Shown piece by piece: positions 33,045-44,754 of a DNA stretch of 64,000 nucleotides. The translations under genes were made by a program, and so were the position numbers. Position 1 is the first letter of the stretch. Each line of letters begins with the position of its first letter. The stretch is from Costus lasius. Its lineage: Eukaryota > Streptophyta > Magnoliopsida > Zingiberales > Costaceae. The stretch is from the NCBI GenBank assembly GCA_027563935.2, contig CM050449.1, positions 14,646,501 to 14,710,500 on the forward strand, in the 5' to 3' direction. The notes under the pieces are model-generated. The model had not been told where the DNA came from. It saw only the letters and a program-made list of their open reading frames with translations, and ran no database searches.

Positions 33045-36000
33045 ATGGCAGCACAGGCACAGCTCGAGGAGAGGTTCTCGAGGCTGGAGGCAGCAGTAGC
33101 AAGCATACAGCAGTCGATAGGCTTTGAGGATGGTGAGTGGCATGGTGATCCACTTGATGAGCGCATAGCAGCCATACATGGCATCATTCACGATGTCCAG
33201 CAGGAGACCGAGACCCAGATAGCCGAGATGACTCAAGCTTTTGAGAGTCAAATGGCAGAGATGTCCCAGGGGATGGAGAATCTCATGGTAGACCTGAACT
33301 TGGTGAAGATAGGTCTGGCGCACGTGTCAGCTCACCCACCTACACCCACAGCGCTAGCACCAGTTCAGACTACTAGGCGCCATGTTCCAGAGCCCACTAC
33401 CTTTGCGGGGGCGCGGGTAGCGAAGGAAGTGGAGAACTTCCTATTCGACATGGAACACTACTTTAGAGCAGCCGGTATCCCAGCGGCGGAGCGTATAGAG
33501 GTTTGCGCGGCCTATCTGAGAGGCGACGCAAAGTTGTGGTGGAGGACCCACATTGCCCCACGGACAGAGGGGGACGCTCCAGAGATCCCAGATTGGGATG
33601 CTCTTAAGGCTGAAATGAGGGCACATTTCAGACCAGCTGATACTTTGCACAGTGCGCGGATGGCACTGAGATATCTGAAGCACACGGGCCACATTAGGGA
33701 ATATGTGAAGCAGTTTGGCATTCTACTGCTAGAGGTGCCAAACAAGAGCGAAGAAGAAAATTTTCATGATTTTATCGGTGGCTTACAAGATTGGGCGTAT
33801 AGAGAGCTCCAGAGGAAGGGAGTCTCTACATATAGAGAGGCTGTAGCTGCAGCAGATGCATTAGTAGACATGGCAGGGGCCAGGACTACAGCAGCTAAAA
33901 CCACTTCATCACCACCTAGGAGGCCTACGGGCCAGGGTCAGACGAAGAAGTGGGTGCCCAACTGGAAAAAAGGAAAGGGCGTGGCACATCAGCCACAGGC
34001 TCAGTATAGAAAGCCACAGACTCAGCAGAGGAATCCACAGCCAGTGCAACAGAGACCCCAGCCACAGCAGGGGAAAGCTTCTACTTCTGGCACAGCTAGT
34101 ACTAGCAGAACTAGGCCAGGATGCTATATTTGCAACGGTCCTCACATGATGAGAGACTGTCCTAGGAAGCAGGGGATAGCTTCCTTAGCTATTGGCGACA
34201 TGTCAGAGGGCAAGAACGACCAAGGATGCACCGGGGCTTCAGTTAACCCCTTAGTTATTGCTAATATCAGTGCTAGGTCCAGTCCTCTCATGTACGTGGA
34301 TATTGTGATAAATGACATTCAGATAGCAGCCATGGTTGACACAGGGGCCACCCATCTGTTTGTCTCAGATAGGGTGAAGGAGAGATTGAAGTTGAAAACT
34401 ATGCCCTATGCCAACAGTGTCAAGACTGTCAACACAGACCCGAAGAAGGCTACTGGCGTATCATACGATGTTCCTGTGAGGTTGGGAACCTGGTCTGGAA
34501 GGGTACATGCTATGGTTATTGCCCTGGATGACTTCGATGTGATAGTGGGCATGGATTTGCTTCGGCGTGCTAAAGCATTTCTAATGCCTCACTTGAATGG
34601 TATGCAGATTACTGATGAGCGGACACCTTGCTTTATACCTTGCCACACTGGGGCGAAGGTAGAGAAGAGCAGCAAAGGCAAGGAGGTCATGGCGGCCTCA
34701 GTCGTTGCTAGAGGACTTCGGCGTGGAGAGACCACCTATCTGGCACATGTTAGGTTGGTGGAGGATCTTCCTCAGATCAGTTCAGCATCCGAGCAGAGAG
34801 GACATAGGGGAGACTTGATCACCCTTCCCAGTTCTAGCCGCGAGGGAGTTGATATGAGAGTGGGGGCGGCGGAGATGTCTCTGGGTGATCGAGTTCAGCA
34901 GTTACCTGCACCGATAGCAGAGTTATTGCAGGAGTTTAGCGATGTGATACCTCCAGAGATGCCGAAGGTGTTACCACCTAGGCGGGATATCGATCATGCT
35001 ATTGAGCTGATCCCAGGTGCTGTCCCACCGGCACAGGCGCCATATAGAATGCCACCCGCAGAGCTAGCTGAGTTGAGGAAACAGCTAGATGAGCTTATAG
35101 AGTCTGGGTTTATTCAACCGTCGAAGGCACCGTACGGAGCACCAGTTTTGTTCCAGAGGAAGAAAGATGGGTCTATGCGGATGTGTGTAGACTACAGAGC
35201 TCTTAACAAAGTGACTGTTAAGAACTCTTATCCTATTCCACTTATTCAAGATCTGATAGATCGCCTTGTGCATGCCAAGGTGTTCAGCAAATTGGATTTG
35301 AGATCTGGATACTGGCAGGTGAGAATTGCAGAGGGGGATGAGCCCAAGACAACCTGCGTTACACGTTATGGGTCATATGAATTTTTGGTTATGCCATTTG
35401 GGCTAACCAATGCTCCAGCCACTTTCTGTAACCTGATGAACAACATACTTCATCCATTCCTGGATAAGTTTGTTGTTGTGTATTTGGATGACATTGTCAT
35501 ATACTCTGGCAGCTTAGAGGAGCACAGAGAGCATTTGAGGCAGGTCTTGATGGTTCTGAGGGAGAACCAGCTATATCTGAAACTTGAAAAATGTGATTTT
35601 GCCAAGTCAGAGATTGAGTTCCTTGGACATATTGTTGGGTCAGGACAAGTCAGAATGGATGAAAGAAAGGTGGAGGCAATCAGGGATTGGCCGGCCCCTA
35701 CATCTGTTAGCACCTTGAGGTCTTTCCTAGGGTTGGCTAACTTCTATAGAAGGTTCATCCAGGCCTACTCCAGGGTAGTAGCGCCACTGACAGATTTATT
35801 GAGGAAAGATGTTTCCTGGTGCTGGGAGGGCAGGCACCAGATGGCATTTGATGATTTGAAGAAGAGGGTTACTTCAGAACCCATTCTCAGACTTCCTGAT
35901 TTCACAGTACCGTTTGAGGTGCACACTGATGCGAGTGATAGAGCCTTGGGTGGGGTTCTCATTCAGGAAGGTAGGCCGATTGCCTACGAGAGCAGAAAGC

Positions 36001-37808
36001 TGAAGAATGCTGAGGTGAATTATTCTGCTCATGAAAAAGAGATGTTAGCAGTTGTGCATTGTCTGAAGCTATGGAGAGTGTACTTGCTAGGGAGCAAGTT
36101 TACAGTAAAGACAGACAATGTAGCAAATACCTTCTTCCAGACCCAGAAGAAGCTATCTGCTAGACAGGCCAGATGGCAGGAGCAGCTGGCCGAGTTTGAT
36201 TTTACATGGGAGCACAAGCCAGGGAGGATACATCAGGTCCCTGACGCATTGAGTAGGATTGTGGAGATCACTCAGTGTTGTGCTATGTCTTACTCTGAGA
36301 GTAAGATAATTGGTTTGATCAGAGATTCTGCCATGGGAGATCATGCCTATGAGAAGCTTGTATCTCAGATTCGCATGGGAGTAGTGAGGAGATACTATCT
36401 TAGCGATGATGGGTTAATTATGGCACGAGGAGACAGACCCTATGTTCCATCTACTGGGAACATTAGATTTGGTCTGATGCGTGAGTACCACGATACGGTG
36501 TGGGCAGGACACCCAGGTGGTAGACGCATGTATGCACTGATTTCCAGAGCTTGGTACTGGCCGGGTATGAAGGAAGATATAGAGCACTATACGAAGACAT
36601 GTCTTGTATGCCAGCAGGATAAGGTAGAAAGGAAGAAGGAAGCAGGGCTTCTACAGCCTCTACCTGTTCCTGAGAGACCTTTTATCTCGTTATCGATGGA
36701 CTTCATTACCCATTTTCCCAGAGTGGATGGGATGGGATCGGTATTCGTGGTGATAGACCGATACTCAAAGTATGCTACTTTTGTTGCAGCACCAGAGGTG
36801 TGTACTGCAGAGGTCACTGCAAATTTGTTTATGACTCATGTAGTCAAACACTTTGGATTACCCAGAGAGATAATAAGTGATAGAGACCCGAGATTTACTG
36901 GAAAATTCTGGTCTTCTTTATTTCAGAAGATGGGTACTGACCTAAAAATGTCTACAGCATACCATCCACAGACAGATGGACAGACAGAGAGAGTTAATGC
37001 CCTACTGGAGGAATATCTTAGGCATTATGTCTCTGCCACACAGAAAAATTGGATTAGGCTACTGGACACAGCCCAGTTTGCCTATAATATTCAAAAGTCA
37101 TCTGCTACTGGAAAAAGCCCTTTTGAGTTGGTGTTGGGGTGGCAACCACTGACACCTATGGATACATTGAATAGGGGCGCAGGAGGGAAATGCCAGGCAG
37201 CTATAGACTTTGTGCATGACAGGACTGAGCTATGGGAGGAAGCTCAGGATTCTCTGAGGGAGGCTAGAGATAGGATGAAGCTCTATGCCGACAGAGACAG
37301 GAGGCATGTGGAGTTTGAGGTAGGAGAGTGGGTCCTTCTCAAACTCACACCTCAGATGTGGAGGAAGACTGAAGCTAGAACTTATCACAGAGGCCTTGTA
37401 AGAAGATATGAAGGTCCTTTCAAGATTATCAAGAGAGTTGGTCCAGTGTATTACAGGCTTGATCTACCGAGTTGGCTACAGTTCTATCCTACTTTCCACA
37501 CCAGTCTTTTGAAGAAATACCATGGAGATGATAGGCATCCCGACCGGGGACAGGTGAGAAGACAACCTGCGAGGGGCAGAGTTGATTATGGGAAGAGACC
37601 CGTGAAGATTCTAGACCACAGGGTCTATGGTTCGGGTTCACCTGGAGGTCGACGTTCCGAGTTTCTTATTCAATGGGCTGATGAGCCTGAAGAGGATGCT
37701 ACATGGGAAAAGACTGAAGACATAGCTCACTTTGAGGAGCTAGCTAGAGCGTACCAGGATCACATGGACTCGAGGGCGAGTGCCATCTCAGGTGGGGGAG
37801 AATTGTGA
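33045..37808 (+). CDS. Element D gag-pol polyprotein with chromodomain
   Basis: 1587 codons, uninterrupted. The domain order is as in C: gag with [14 protein letters not shown] and [14 protein letters not shown], knuckle [13 protein letters not shown] (about 360), protease DTGATH (about 432), [11 protein letters not shown] (about 812), RNase H HTDASD (about 961), HHCC finger (CLVCQQDK), integrase SMDF (about 1217) and SDRDP (about 1279), then a C-terminal chromodomain ([18 protein letters not shown], then EEDATWE). All catalytic motifs I can check are present. Its gag N-terminus is closer to B, while its pol is more diverged from B and C than those are from each other. The TGA falls at 37806-37808, just inside the 3' LTR. 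Likely autonomous; expression unknown. Confidence 0.96.
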   Translation: MAAQAQLEERFSRLEAAVASIQQSIGFEDGEWHGDPLDERIAAIHGIIHDVQQETETQIAEMTQAFESQMAEMSQGMENLMVDLNLVKIGLAHVSAHPPTPTALAPVQTTRRHVPEPTTFAGARVAKEVENFLFDMEHYFRAAGIPAAERIEVCAAYLRGDAKLWWRTHIAPRTEGDAPEIPDWDALKAEMRAHFRPADTLHSARMALRYLKHTGHIREYVKQFGILLLEVPNKSEEENFHDFIGGLQDWAYRELQRKGVSTYREAVAAADALVDMAGARTTAAKTTSSPPRRPTGQGQTKKWVPNWKKGKGVAHQPQAQYRKPQTQQRNPQPVQQRPQPQQGKASTSGTASTSRTRPGCYICNGPHMMRDCPRKQGIASLAIGDMSEGKNDQGCTGASVNPLVIANISARSSPLMYVDIVINDIQIAAMVDTGATHLFVSDRVKERLKLKTMPYANSVKTVNTDPKKATGVSYDVPVRLGTWSGRVHAMVIALDDFDVIVGMDLLRRAKAFLMPHLNGMQITDERTPCFIPCHTGAKVEKSSKGKEVMAASVVARGLRRGETTYLAHVRLVEDLPQISSASEQRGHRGDLITLPSSSREGVDMRVGAAEMSLGDRVQQLPAPIAELLQEFSDVIPPEMPKVLPPRRDIDHAIELIPGAVPPAQAPYRMPPAELAELRKQLDELIESGFIQPSKAPYGAPVLFQRKKDGSMRMCVDYRALNKVTVKNSYPIPLIQDLIDRLVHAKVFSKLDLRSGYWQVRIAEGDEPKTTCVTRYGSYEFLVMPFGLTNAPATFCNLMNNILHPFLDKFVVVYLDDIVIYSGSLEEHREHLRQVLMVLRENQLYLKLEKCDFAKSEIEFLGHIVGSGQVRMDERKVEAIRDWPAPTSVSTLRSFLGLANFYRRFIQAYSRVVAPLTDLLRKDVSWCWEGRHQMAFDDLKKRVTSEPILRLPDFTVPFEVHTDASDRALGGVLIQEGRPIAYESRKLKNAEVNYSAHEKEMLAVVHCLKLWRVYLLGSKFTVKTDNVANTFFQTQKKLSARQARWQEQLAEFDFTWEHKPGRIHQVPDALSRIVEITQCCAMSYSESKIIGLIRDSAMGDHAYEKLVSQIRMGVVRRYYLSDDGLIMARGDRPYVPSTGNIRFGLMREYHDTVWAGHPGGRRMYALISRAWYWPGMKEDIEHYTKTCLVCQQDKVERKKEAGLLQPLPVPERPFISLSMDFITHFPRVDGMGSVFVVIDRYSKYATFVAAPEVCTAEVTANLFMTHVVKHFGLPREIISDRDPRFTGKFWSSLFQKMGTDLKMSTAYHPQTDGQTERVNALLEEYLRHYVSATQKNWIRLLDTAQFAYNIQKSSATGKSPFELVLGWQPLTPMDTLNRGAGGKCQAAIDFVHDRTELWEEAQDSLREARDRMKLYADRDRRHVEFEVGEWVLLKLTPQMWRKTEARTYHRGLVRRYEGPFKIIKRVGPVYYRLDLPSWLQFYPTFHTSLLKKYHGDDRHPDRGQVRRQPARGRVDYGKRPVKILDHRVYGSGSPGGRRSEFLIQWADEPEEDATWEKTEDIAHFEELARAYQDHMDSRASAISGGGEL

Positions 37809-39474
37809 TGCCCTGGGTACTATGGGGTTATACCCCGCCTTTCCCATGAACTCATAGAGGTTATGAGTAGGGATTAAGGGGGTAAAATGGATGGAGCATA
37901 CACATGCAAAAAGATAAGGTTCTATGTAGGAGGTTACATGAGCCTTAGAGTATTATTTGAGCTTGTATAGAGGTGTGTACAAGCTTCCAAAAAAATATGT
38001 CATGGCCAAGACTTGAACCCAAGACCTATGAGAGAACCAAGCCTTATGTTGCATGAGGTAACCAACCCAAGCGTGGGTCATTAGCTGAAAGAAGATGGAG
38101 CGCATTCCACTTAAACACTTCATAATGCATAAGGGCAATTTTGACAAAAGACCAAATGAAATTGGGGATCTCGATTGGGTGAAAGAACATTCGGATTTGG
38201 TGAGAGCCGAAGCTTGAGGAAGAGGGCGACATTGTTGGAGAGCTCGGCTTGGAGGTTCTTGGCGAGTTCTTCCACCTTCTTCCCTTGGAGAATTCCCTTG
38301 AGGTGAGGGAATACTTCTTGGTGACTTCTTGATCACGCTCAAGGCTGAGGAGAGTCCTTGAGGCGTGTTCTTGGGGCTGTTCTTGGCGATTCCTTCCTAG
38401 AGGTGAGGAAGGGCATTGAAGAGGGAGGTTTTCATCCTTGGCGCTTCCTTGGAGGCAAGGAAGACCACCGGCAGCCTTCTACTCTTCATCACCATCTCCG
38501 GCAGCATATTGAAGTGGCAGCACCTTGCTGTCCACTTGGAGCTCACGGCTTTAGTTTCCTTGGGTGAAAAGGGGACTGCATTTAGTGCACTTTGGAGGGG
38601 CTGAAGCTTGCGGCCACCTTTGTTCTTGAGCTGAGCCGAGAGTGCACATTGGGTGTTTGATACATTGCCTCTTTGAGGAGAGGGGGCTGACTTGAGGAGA
38701 GGGAGCTGCATTGAGGTGAAGGGGGCTGATCAGCCACTTGCCCTTCATCCACATTGAAGGAGATTGCTTGCTGTCCATTAAGGGGCTGAGGGAGTCCCTT
38801 GGAGCTTTTGGAGCTTACAACCACCTAGGAGGGCGATCCTAGGGTGGTGCCTCAAGTGCTTGCACTTGAGGAGTATTCTTGGAGCTTGGAGAAGAAGACC
38901 GGCCACCTTGGAGGTTGATCTTCATCACTAGCTTTGGAGTGGTATAGCTTACTCACTTGTGCTATTTACATTGCATTAGCTTGTAAGAACATTGTATGCA
39001 CTTTATGCTATCTTGAGTAGTTGATAGGTTGTTGTTTTATCGATCGGTGTGATTATCGCTGTGTAGTTGTCGATATTTGTATTAGGGTTTGGGCATATGT
39101 CTAGTGCCCTTCTATTGTGAACTGCCAGCATGTGGATTATCATTTGCAGGGCGCTTAGGTTTAAGATTGTCATTAAGGGTGCATATGGGGTTGAGAAGCA
39201 ACATGTGCTTGCCACCCGCCCCTTATTGACCTAGGTCTAGGGCTAGGAGAAGGCTAGGACTCAGTTCCATCATCACAGCCTTGGAGCTCAGTTCCATCAG
39301 AGCTCAGCCCAGAGAGCGCAGAGGATCCAGAGGAGTCTGATCTTGCTTGGGAGACGATCTAGGCTATTTCCGCAAATTGAGTGTTGGCTGGCGATTTACA
39401 CAGAGGTTGTGTAAATTGCGCCATCACGCTCTAGAATTTAAGGCAAAAGTTAGCGCAGAATTTGGGGCGTGACA
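37804..39474 (+). repeat. Element D 3' LTR
   Basis: 1671 bp, matching the 5' LTR apart from a few changes. It is followed by CCCAG and the last 9 bp of solo LTR E. Confidence 0.92.
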
Positions 39475-39757
39475 CCCAGGGTCTCACAGTAGGTGTGTGG
39501 AACTTTGCAATTTTATACTTGCATAGGATCACAAGACTGCATTTAACCAAGGCACTACCACCCCTCTCAATACTATCCCAAGTACACAATCTAAGGGATG
39601 TGAGTAGAAGGCTTCACAAGGGTTGGGTAGGCTAATTTTACACATTTGAACTCCCCATCCTGGAGTATTTGTGAAAACATAGTCCCCCACTCACATGTAC
39701 ATGCCCCGGGATAGTCCCCCAAGTGCATCACTACCCCAGTGACCAAAACACATGACA

Positions 39758-41083
39758 CACATGTGCCAAATCCTATTTTTATATGGATCTATATATTCTC
39801 AGAGTTTCGGGGCAAAACGACATCGTCAGGGTCAGGTAATATAGTTTTTACACCCAAACTTTTTCGATCCCTCACAGGATGGAGAAGTGAAGGCAGTTGG
39901 TGCTGCTTCCTCCGTCATCGTCGTTGAGCGAACCGAGTAGGAAGGCGGAGGTAAGGTAGTAGAGAGAGGAGAATGGGGAAAAATTTTTGCAGTGGAGGGG
40001 GTTGCTGCAAATTTGCTTCGTTTGGGATTAAAGAATATTTTTTTAAAAAAGATTTTTTTATGAAAATCTAGATATCCAATGGTATCAATATCCGGAAAAA
40101 TTCACCAAATATTTTGGGTAAAAGACAAAACGTAGGCCTTTCCGAATAAGAGACCTTTGTTGTTAGGCAGTTTTCCGATAAAAACACGTGCACAAATTTT
40201 TTCCCCTCCCATAAGTGGAAAAGAAATTCAGCTTTGTCGGAATGTCTAGCTCTTTTTCCTGTATGTATAGGTGCTTAATTAAATTCGAAGTCCGTCCTTG
40301 TAAACGGCGATTGATTTCCATCCTTTGTTGGCATGAGAGCGGTGGAGAAATAATTTAACTGAGACGAGCTCTTTCCATTTTTTTGACAGCGGTGGATAAA
40401 TAATTAAATTGTGGTGCTTGCTTGCATGATTTTATTGCTTTGCTTGGACGATAGAAGAGCGATCAGTTGATATCTCATGAAGAGCGATCAAGCTTATTTC
40501 GCAGGTGAGCTGGAAGTACTTTAACTATGTCTTAACTAGGAACTATTTTGAAGCTAAATTTTCATCTTTCGAGTGAGCTAGTATGGGGTGAGCTTGTAAG
40601 CTAGCTCTCATACATGAGATGAGAAGCTTCTCTATGTCACATTGTCATGTGATTTATGAATGCTATGCACTAATCGAATGCATGAATTACATTTTAAGAT
40701 TTTGGGTGCATGTATGAATTTCAGCACAAGAAGCCTCCCATATATGTATCTACATGCATGTATATTTATAATTTAGGGTTTAATTAATCGATTATGTATG
40801 TAATGTAGGGGTGAGATCTTAAAAGATACTCTTAGGTTTGAGCGCACTTAATTTCCATTTGTCCTTTAGAGTTTGTGCTCTACATCTATCTATCTCTCTG
40901 CACTAAGAATGGGAAAGCCTAGTTGCCCTTTTCAATGCAGTTTTTCTCCCTTGCAGCGTATTTAGTAGGAAAAAAAGAAGAAACAAATAGATGAAAAATT
41001 AGAAGAATAGCTATAAAATCATATTTAGTAGGATAGACTGAAAATGAAGAAGGAAAAATGAAAAGAAAGTAATGAGAAAATAG
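39758..41083. other. Intergenic, no gene seen
   Basis: AT-rich sequence outside the retrotransposon nest. I see no long frame, no RNA gene and no convincing repeat boundary. Its left edge is the uncertain outer end of element G's LTR. Confidence 0.4.
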
Positions 41084-41540
41084 CCCTATTTGCTTTTTGC
41101 CCAAATCGGGCAGAAAGCTAGATCCGCCCTTTTAATGCCTATTTTCACCCTTCTCTCTTTTATACGCGCTCCCTCTCGTGCTTCTCTTGCAACCTTCTTC
41201 ATTATCGCCATTGTTGTTGCCATCGTCGCTGTTGGGGTCGACATGGTGGTCAAGCAGCGCGACCACCATGTCTAGGCACACCATCTCCGTCGCCACGTGC
41301 AATGGCGTGCGCCCTATTTGCTTTCTGCCCAAATTGGGCGGAAAGCTAGATCTGCCCTTGTAATGCCTATTTTCACCCTTCTCTCTTTCATACCTGCTTT
41401 CTCTCGTGCTTCTCTTGCAACCTTCTTCATCATCGTCGTCGTTGTCATCATTGTTGTCGTCGTCACTGTTGGGGTCGACATGGTGGTCAAGCAGCACGAC
41501 CACCATGTCTGGATGGGCACACCATCTCCGCCGCCATGTG
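41084..41540. repeat. Two-copy tandem duplication (~220 bp unit)
   Basis: The blocks starting near 41084 and 41307 match along their length: GCCCTATTTGCTTT..., then TAATGCCTATTTTCACCCTT, then GTTGGGGTCGACATGGTGGT. The second copy carries an expanded CATCGTCGTCGTTG tract. The left copy ends in ...GCAATGGCGTGCGCC and the right in ...GCAATGACGTGCGCC. Confidence 0.75.
41132..41506 (-). pseudogene. Ankyrin-repeat-like coding remnant, duplicated
   Basis: Minus-strand translation of the tandem unit gives GRTPLHVATEMVCLDMVVAL followed by LDHHVDPNS. This matches the ankyrin consensus (G-TPLH-A---G---VV--LL--GADPN), with glycines replaced. The neighbouring unit gives another partial VVLLDHHVDPNS, and a third trace (RRTSLHMAAEMV) lies at about 41500-41530. 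The linker is acidic low-complexity Asp/Asn from GTC/GTT repeats. It is short, lacks a full repeat array and shows no gene structure, so it looks like the decayed, locally duplicated tail of an ankyrin-repeat gene. Confidence 0.45.
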
Positions 41541-41793
41541 CAATGACGTGCGCCTCCGATCCTTCGTCGCCCTCGACACCCACTTCCATGAGCTGCACAA
41601 GCCCCTTGCTCTGGCCAAGCTTTGCAAGCCCCTCATGATCTCCCACCACCGTGCCCTTCCTGCTGAGAAACTCCAAAACACCCAGCGCAATTTTGGCCTC
41701 CCCAATGACTTCCTCAAGAGGGAGATGCACAAGTGGACTAGGGACTGGCTAGAGCTGTCATACATGTCGCTTAGAACACATAATTTACCCTAG
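41536..41793 (+). pseudogene. Possible PORR-domain (plant organelle RNA-binding) fragment
   Basis: The plus frame contains LHKPLALAKLCKPLMISHHR, then ALPAEKLQN and FGLPNDFLKREMHKW. The spacing of a basic helix, a '-LP---L' turn and 'FGLP-DF' recalls PORR (DUF860) proteins such as WTF1/WTF9, which bind organellar introns. It is about 85 codons against 350-500 for the family, has no upstream exon and stops at 41791-41793. It overlaps the ankyrin-like traces on the other strand, so at most one of the two is ancestral coding here. Assignment is from pattern memory. Confidence 0.3.
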
Positions 41794-41799
41794 GAATTA

Positions 41800-43260
41800 A
41801 GAATCAACACAAGCTAAGACAAAAATCCTCTTGATAAATTGGCTAATCAAAGTAAATAGCTTCAATACAATGTAGAAAGACTAAGATCAACTAGGCTTAA
41901 AGAAGATAATCTACATGACTCAAAAAATGATAAGGAGGATAATAACAAACAACAAGCCTTAAAGCCTAGTCAAACTCTAGATACCATGGAAACTAAGGAA
42001 CTTGTACCCAAAGACACTAAGACCTAATTCCTAAACCAAACGCATCTAAACAAGTTGAGCAAAAAGAAAATTCTAGAAATATTGAACTTATGCCTCTAGA
42101 AAACCTAAGTCAACCTCAACTAGAGCAAGAACTAACTTTAAAACTTGAATCATGCTTAGATGAAACCTTTGTTGACCATGAATTTGAAAATATAGGGTTT
42201 GTTGAATTTGATAGTCTTAACCTTAGTGAAAACTTGGACCCAACCGTGGATCTAATCAAACCTAGAAGCCATAAAATGAGATTGAAGATGGCATTGAAAC
42301 AAAATTGATATTGACACTGTGCCTAAAACTTGGATGATTATAATTATAAGTTACTTAGATATTTCTCCTAGAGATAATGTTGAATATTTCTTTGTTGAAC
42401 AAAAGCCAACTAATCTATAAAGTTAGGCGAAATTATATATAATCATGTTTGGGTAATATATAATCAAAAAATATATTATCTGATTATATATAAAAAGGTT
42501 CTTAATTATTTTATATATTAACGAGTCCCAATTGACGCCCTTCAGTATACAACACACCAATAGTATTTCATTATAGTCGCTGATAGGTAGACAAACTGAT
42601 AGGATCAATAGTCGACCTAGATAACCCTAAACGGCTTAATCCTCAATGTTGCAATCCAACGTGTCCGCCACTTCGCGTCTCCACTCTCCGCTTCAGTGCC
42701 TTACGTGTCAAAAGTTTCTCCACAGTGGTTAGGGCTCGAAAATTTCTAAACTTCACATGTTTGGTATTTCAACCCGACGCAACAATGCCCTGAGTCCTCC
42801 AACCCAGCTTTCTTCCTCAGTTCCTTCCTTTTTGGGCTTCCATCCTCAATGGCACGTTCGCCCGACGGCTGTATGCATAACATCCTTTCATCCGAGCATC
42901 AATGCTCAACAATGCTCAATTGTTCGCTCGATGCTTGACTTGTTTGCTGTAAAATTAAAAATATTTTAATTCTTTGATTCTCAATTAGATGATTGTATCA
43001 ACGTAACACTGTGACTAAACCTACGACTACAATTATAGATGATTTGATTTTTTTTTAATTATGATTAGTAATGGTCACGAGTCGAATGCGAGTAGAAGAG
43101 CTGGCGAGTGGCAGCGTCGAAGTCTTCAGTGCTTCGTACGCATCACTTGGAATGGGAATGGCGGGTAATGGGCTAGTGAGTGGCGGGGACAAGGAAAGGA
43201 GTCAAGGATCTAGGGTTTGCTTGGCATCCGGTTCGTCCGAATCAAATTTGGGGATTAGAT
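41800..43260. other. Intergenic, weak coding-like segment at 42090-42308
   Basis: Mostly AT-rich. A 72-codon plus-strand frame (42090-42308) is acidic and Leu/Glu-rich (LEQELTLKLESCLDETFVDH). Upstream frames continue in similar composition but are broken by stops. I recognise no family; it could be old retroelement sequence. 42430-42520 is rich in TATATAATC repeats. Nothing else is supportable. Confidence 0.3.
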
Positions 43261-43263
43261 TTA

Positions 43264-43984
43264 GGGCTCGTTTGGTAAGGCTAAAGCTTTTGGCTTTTAG
43301 CTGGTTTGACCAGAGTTGGTTAGAAAAGCTGAGGCTGTTTGGGTAAAAGAGCTGATCTGGATAGCAGCTGTTTAATATTGTGCTGTGCTGTTTGATTGTA
43401 TTGAGTAAAAAATTTATTAAAATTTATAAATACTTATAAAATTTAATTAAAAATAATTCCCAATGTACATAATCTTACATACATATTATATAAAATTATA
43501 AAAAATAATTACAATACATCATAAATATAAATTTAAAATTTATATTAACTAATATATATATTTTTATAATTTTAATTTTTAAAATTCGTATTATTAAGAA
43601 TTATCTATATATGGAAAAAAATAAAATAAAAATAAAATAAAAATTCCCAAATCCCTCGCCTTCTCCAAGCGAAGGATTTGGGAATTTGGGAATCGGAAGA
43701 AAGGGCGATGAAGGCTGGCGACGGCCGGAGCTTTCGAAGACGACGAGCGAAGGAGACGATGCCGACGGCGATGACAGGCGAAGGAGACAACGACGATGGG
43801 AGAAGAAGACAGCGACAACGGGTGAAAGAGACTTCTACTGCTACTGTTTGCGGGCAGCCTAAGCTGATTCCCAAAAGCTTCTTTTTAGGGCTTTCTGTGA
43901 ACAGGGCAGCAAGCCAAACAAGCTTTTCAATATTTGGCTGCCCGCCAACGTAAAAGCCAAAAGCTTGGCTTACCAAACGCCGCC
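43264..43984. mobile_element. MITE-like element with TTA duplication
   Basis: The ends GGGCTCGTTTGGTAAGGC (from 43264) and, inverted from 43984, GGCGGCGTTTGGTAAGCC form imperfect TIRs that extend to AAGCTTTTGG. They are flanked by TTA at 43261-43263 and 43985-43987. TTA duplications and a (G)TTTGG terminus suggest PIF/Harbinger (Tourist-like), but the termini are imperfect. No transposase is present. The interior has an AT-rich half (43390-43620) and a GC-rich half (43640-43900). An alternative right end at 44371, also followed by TTA, is possible. Confidence 0.5.
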
Positions 43985-44371
43985 TTAGGCTGTCTAATTT
44001 TACTATTAATAACTTTATAACTATGCTATATTTTAAAATTTATAAAATTTTTATTAATAATTTTTTAATTATTAACAAAATTTAAAAATAAATATATTAT
44101 TTTAAATTATTTAAAATAATAATATATTTTATTTTTTATATATTAAAATTTTAAATTATTTAAAATAATAATAACTAAAATTTTAAATAAATTTATGTAA
44201 ATTACTTTTTTAAAAAAGCAGAAGCTGTAAAAGCATCAAATTATAGCTTTTCTAACTTCTGCTTTTTTAGTGTTTTTTTCTACTTCTGCTTTTCATTACC
44301 AAATAGTTTACTAACTACTTTTTGCTTAAAAGTTACTTAAAATTAGCTTCGAAGCGGGCCCAAACAGGCTC
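43985..44371. repeat. AT-rich hairpin-forming segment, possible second MITE
   Basis: Inverted motifs AGCAGAAGCTGTAAAAGC (about 44218) and AGCTTTTCTAACTTCTGCTT (about 44246) form a strong stem. The right edge GGGCCCAAACAGGCTC (to 44371) is followed by TTA. No matching left end was found inside this stretch. Confidence 0.35.
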
Positions 44372-44374
44372 TTA

Positions 44375-44754
44375 ATTTGAGGGTTCGTTTGCTAGATTGA
44401 GGGTTCATAAATTGCGTTACAATTGCTTAAATATAAATTAGAAGTAACGCGCATAATATATTCATCACTGTGTGTATTTTACTGATTTCAACCGAATACA
44501 AATTCAGGCTGTTACATAATACAATACTATAAAATAATATAATATAACATAATATAAATTTTATAATTTTTTAATAAAGCTCTCCAATACCTAACTTGTT
44601 TACTTGGGGGAAGATAGAAAGGAAAAGAGAGAAAGTAGAAAGAAAAAGAGTATAAGTTTGTTTACTTTGGGCGAATTAATAATTTAGAAGGGTGTCAATT
44701 AGTTTAATTGGTAAGTATAATATAACATAATATATTCATGACTGCATGTATTTT
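44375..44754. other. AT-rich spacer with a direct repeat
   Basis: A segment of about 35 bp containing CATAATATATTCAT-ACTG and TGTATTTTACT occurs at about 44452 and again at about 44726. The second copy abuts the truncated 3' LTR of element H. No gene is seen. Confidence 0.45.

Larger units (their letters stand above)
31114..39474 (+). mobile_element. Element D: intact chromovirus
   Basis: The element is 8361 bp. LTRs are 31114-32785 (1672 bp) and 37804-39474 (1671 bp), with three substitutions and a one-base indel noticed between them. PBS is at 32788-32800 and the PPT GGTGGGGGAGAAT precedes 37804. The perfect 5-bp duplication CCCAG (31109-31113 and 39475-39479) lies 9 bp from the end of solo LTR E. 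The termini are TGTGATGCCC...GGGCGTGACA. Confidence 0.95.
9031..39488 (-). mobile_element. Solo LTR E (C-type), host of elements A, B, C and D
   Basis: The left end TGTCACGCCCCAATTTTTCG begins at 9031. The right end GGTCTCACA finishes at 39488, so the minus strand starts TGTGAGACC. Flanks are GCAGG (9026-9030) and GTAGG (39489-39493), one mismatch. Surviving pieces are 9031-about 9400 (the last ~370 bp of a C-type LTR), 30937-31113 (LTR positions about 10-186) and 39480-39488 (the first 9 bp). Pieces 2 and 3 match the C LTR start closely in inverse orientation. LTR positions of about 187-1408 are missing, removed with the 3' half of A. One LTR between matching duplications makes it a solo LTR. 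Confidence 0.8.
1909..39757 (-). mobile_element. Element G 5' LTR in three pieces (1909-1961, 8774-9030, 39489-39757)
   Basis: Removing solo LTR F (1962-8773) and nest E (9031-39488), together with one copy of each target duplication, joins three stretches into one sequence of about 0.57 kb. Its minus-strand end (1909) abuts a PBS. The other boundary is uncertain; I place it at 39757, where the minus strand would begin TGTCATGTG. The 8779-9030 piece contains TATATAAT in its own orientation. No coding sequence is seen. This is the oldest layer of the nest. The right-hand limit is inference. Confidence 0.45.

Noticed and set aside
43678..43953. Arg-rich frame inside the MITE-like element
   Set aside because: Basic low-complexity translation with an opposing frame on the other strand; no domain and no codon signature.
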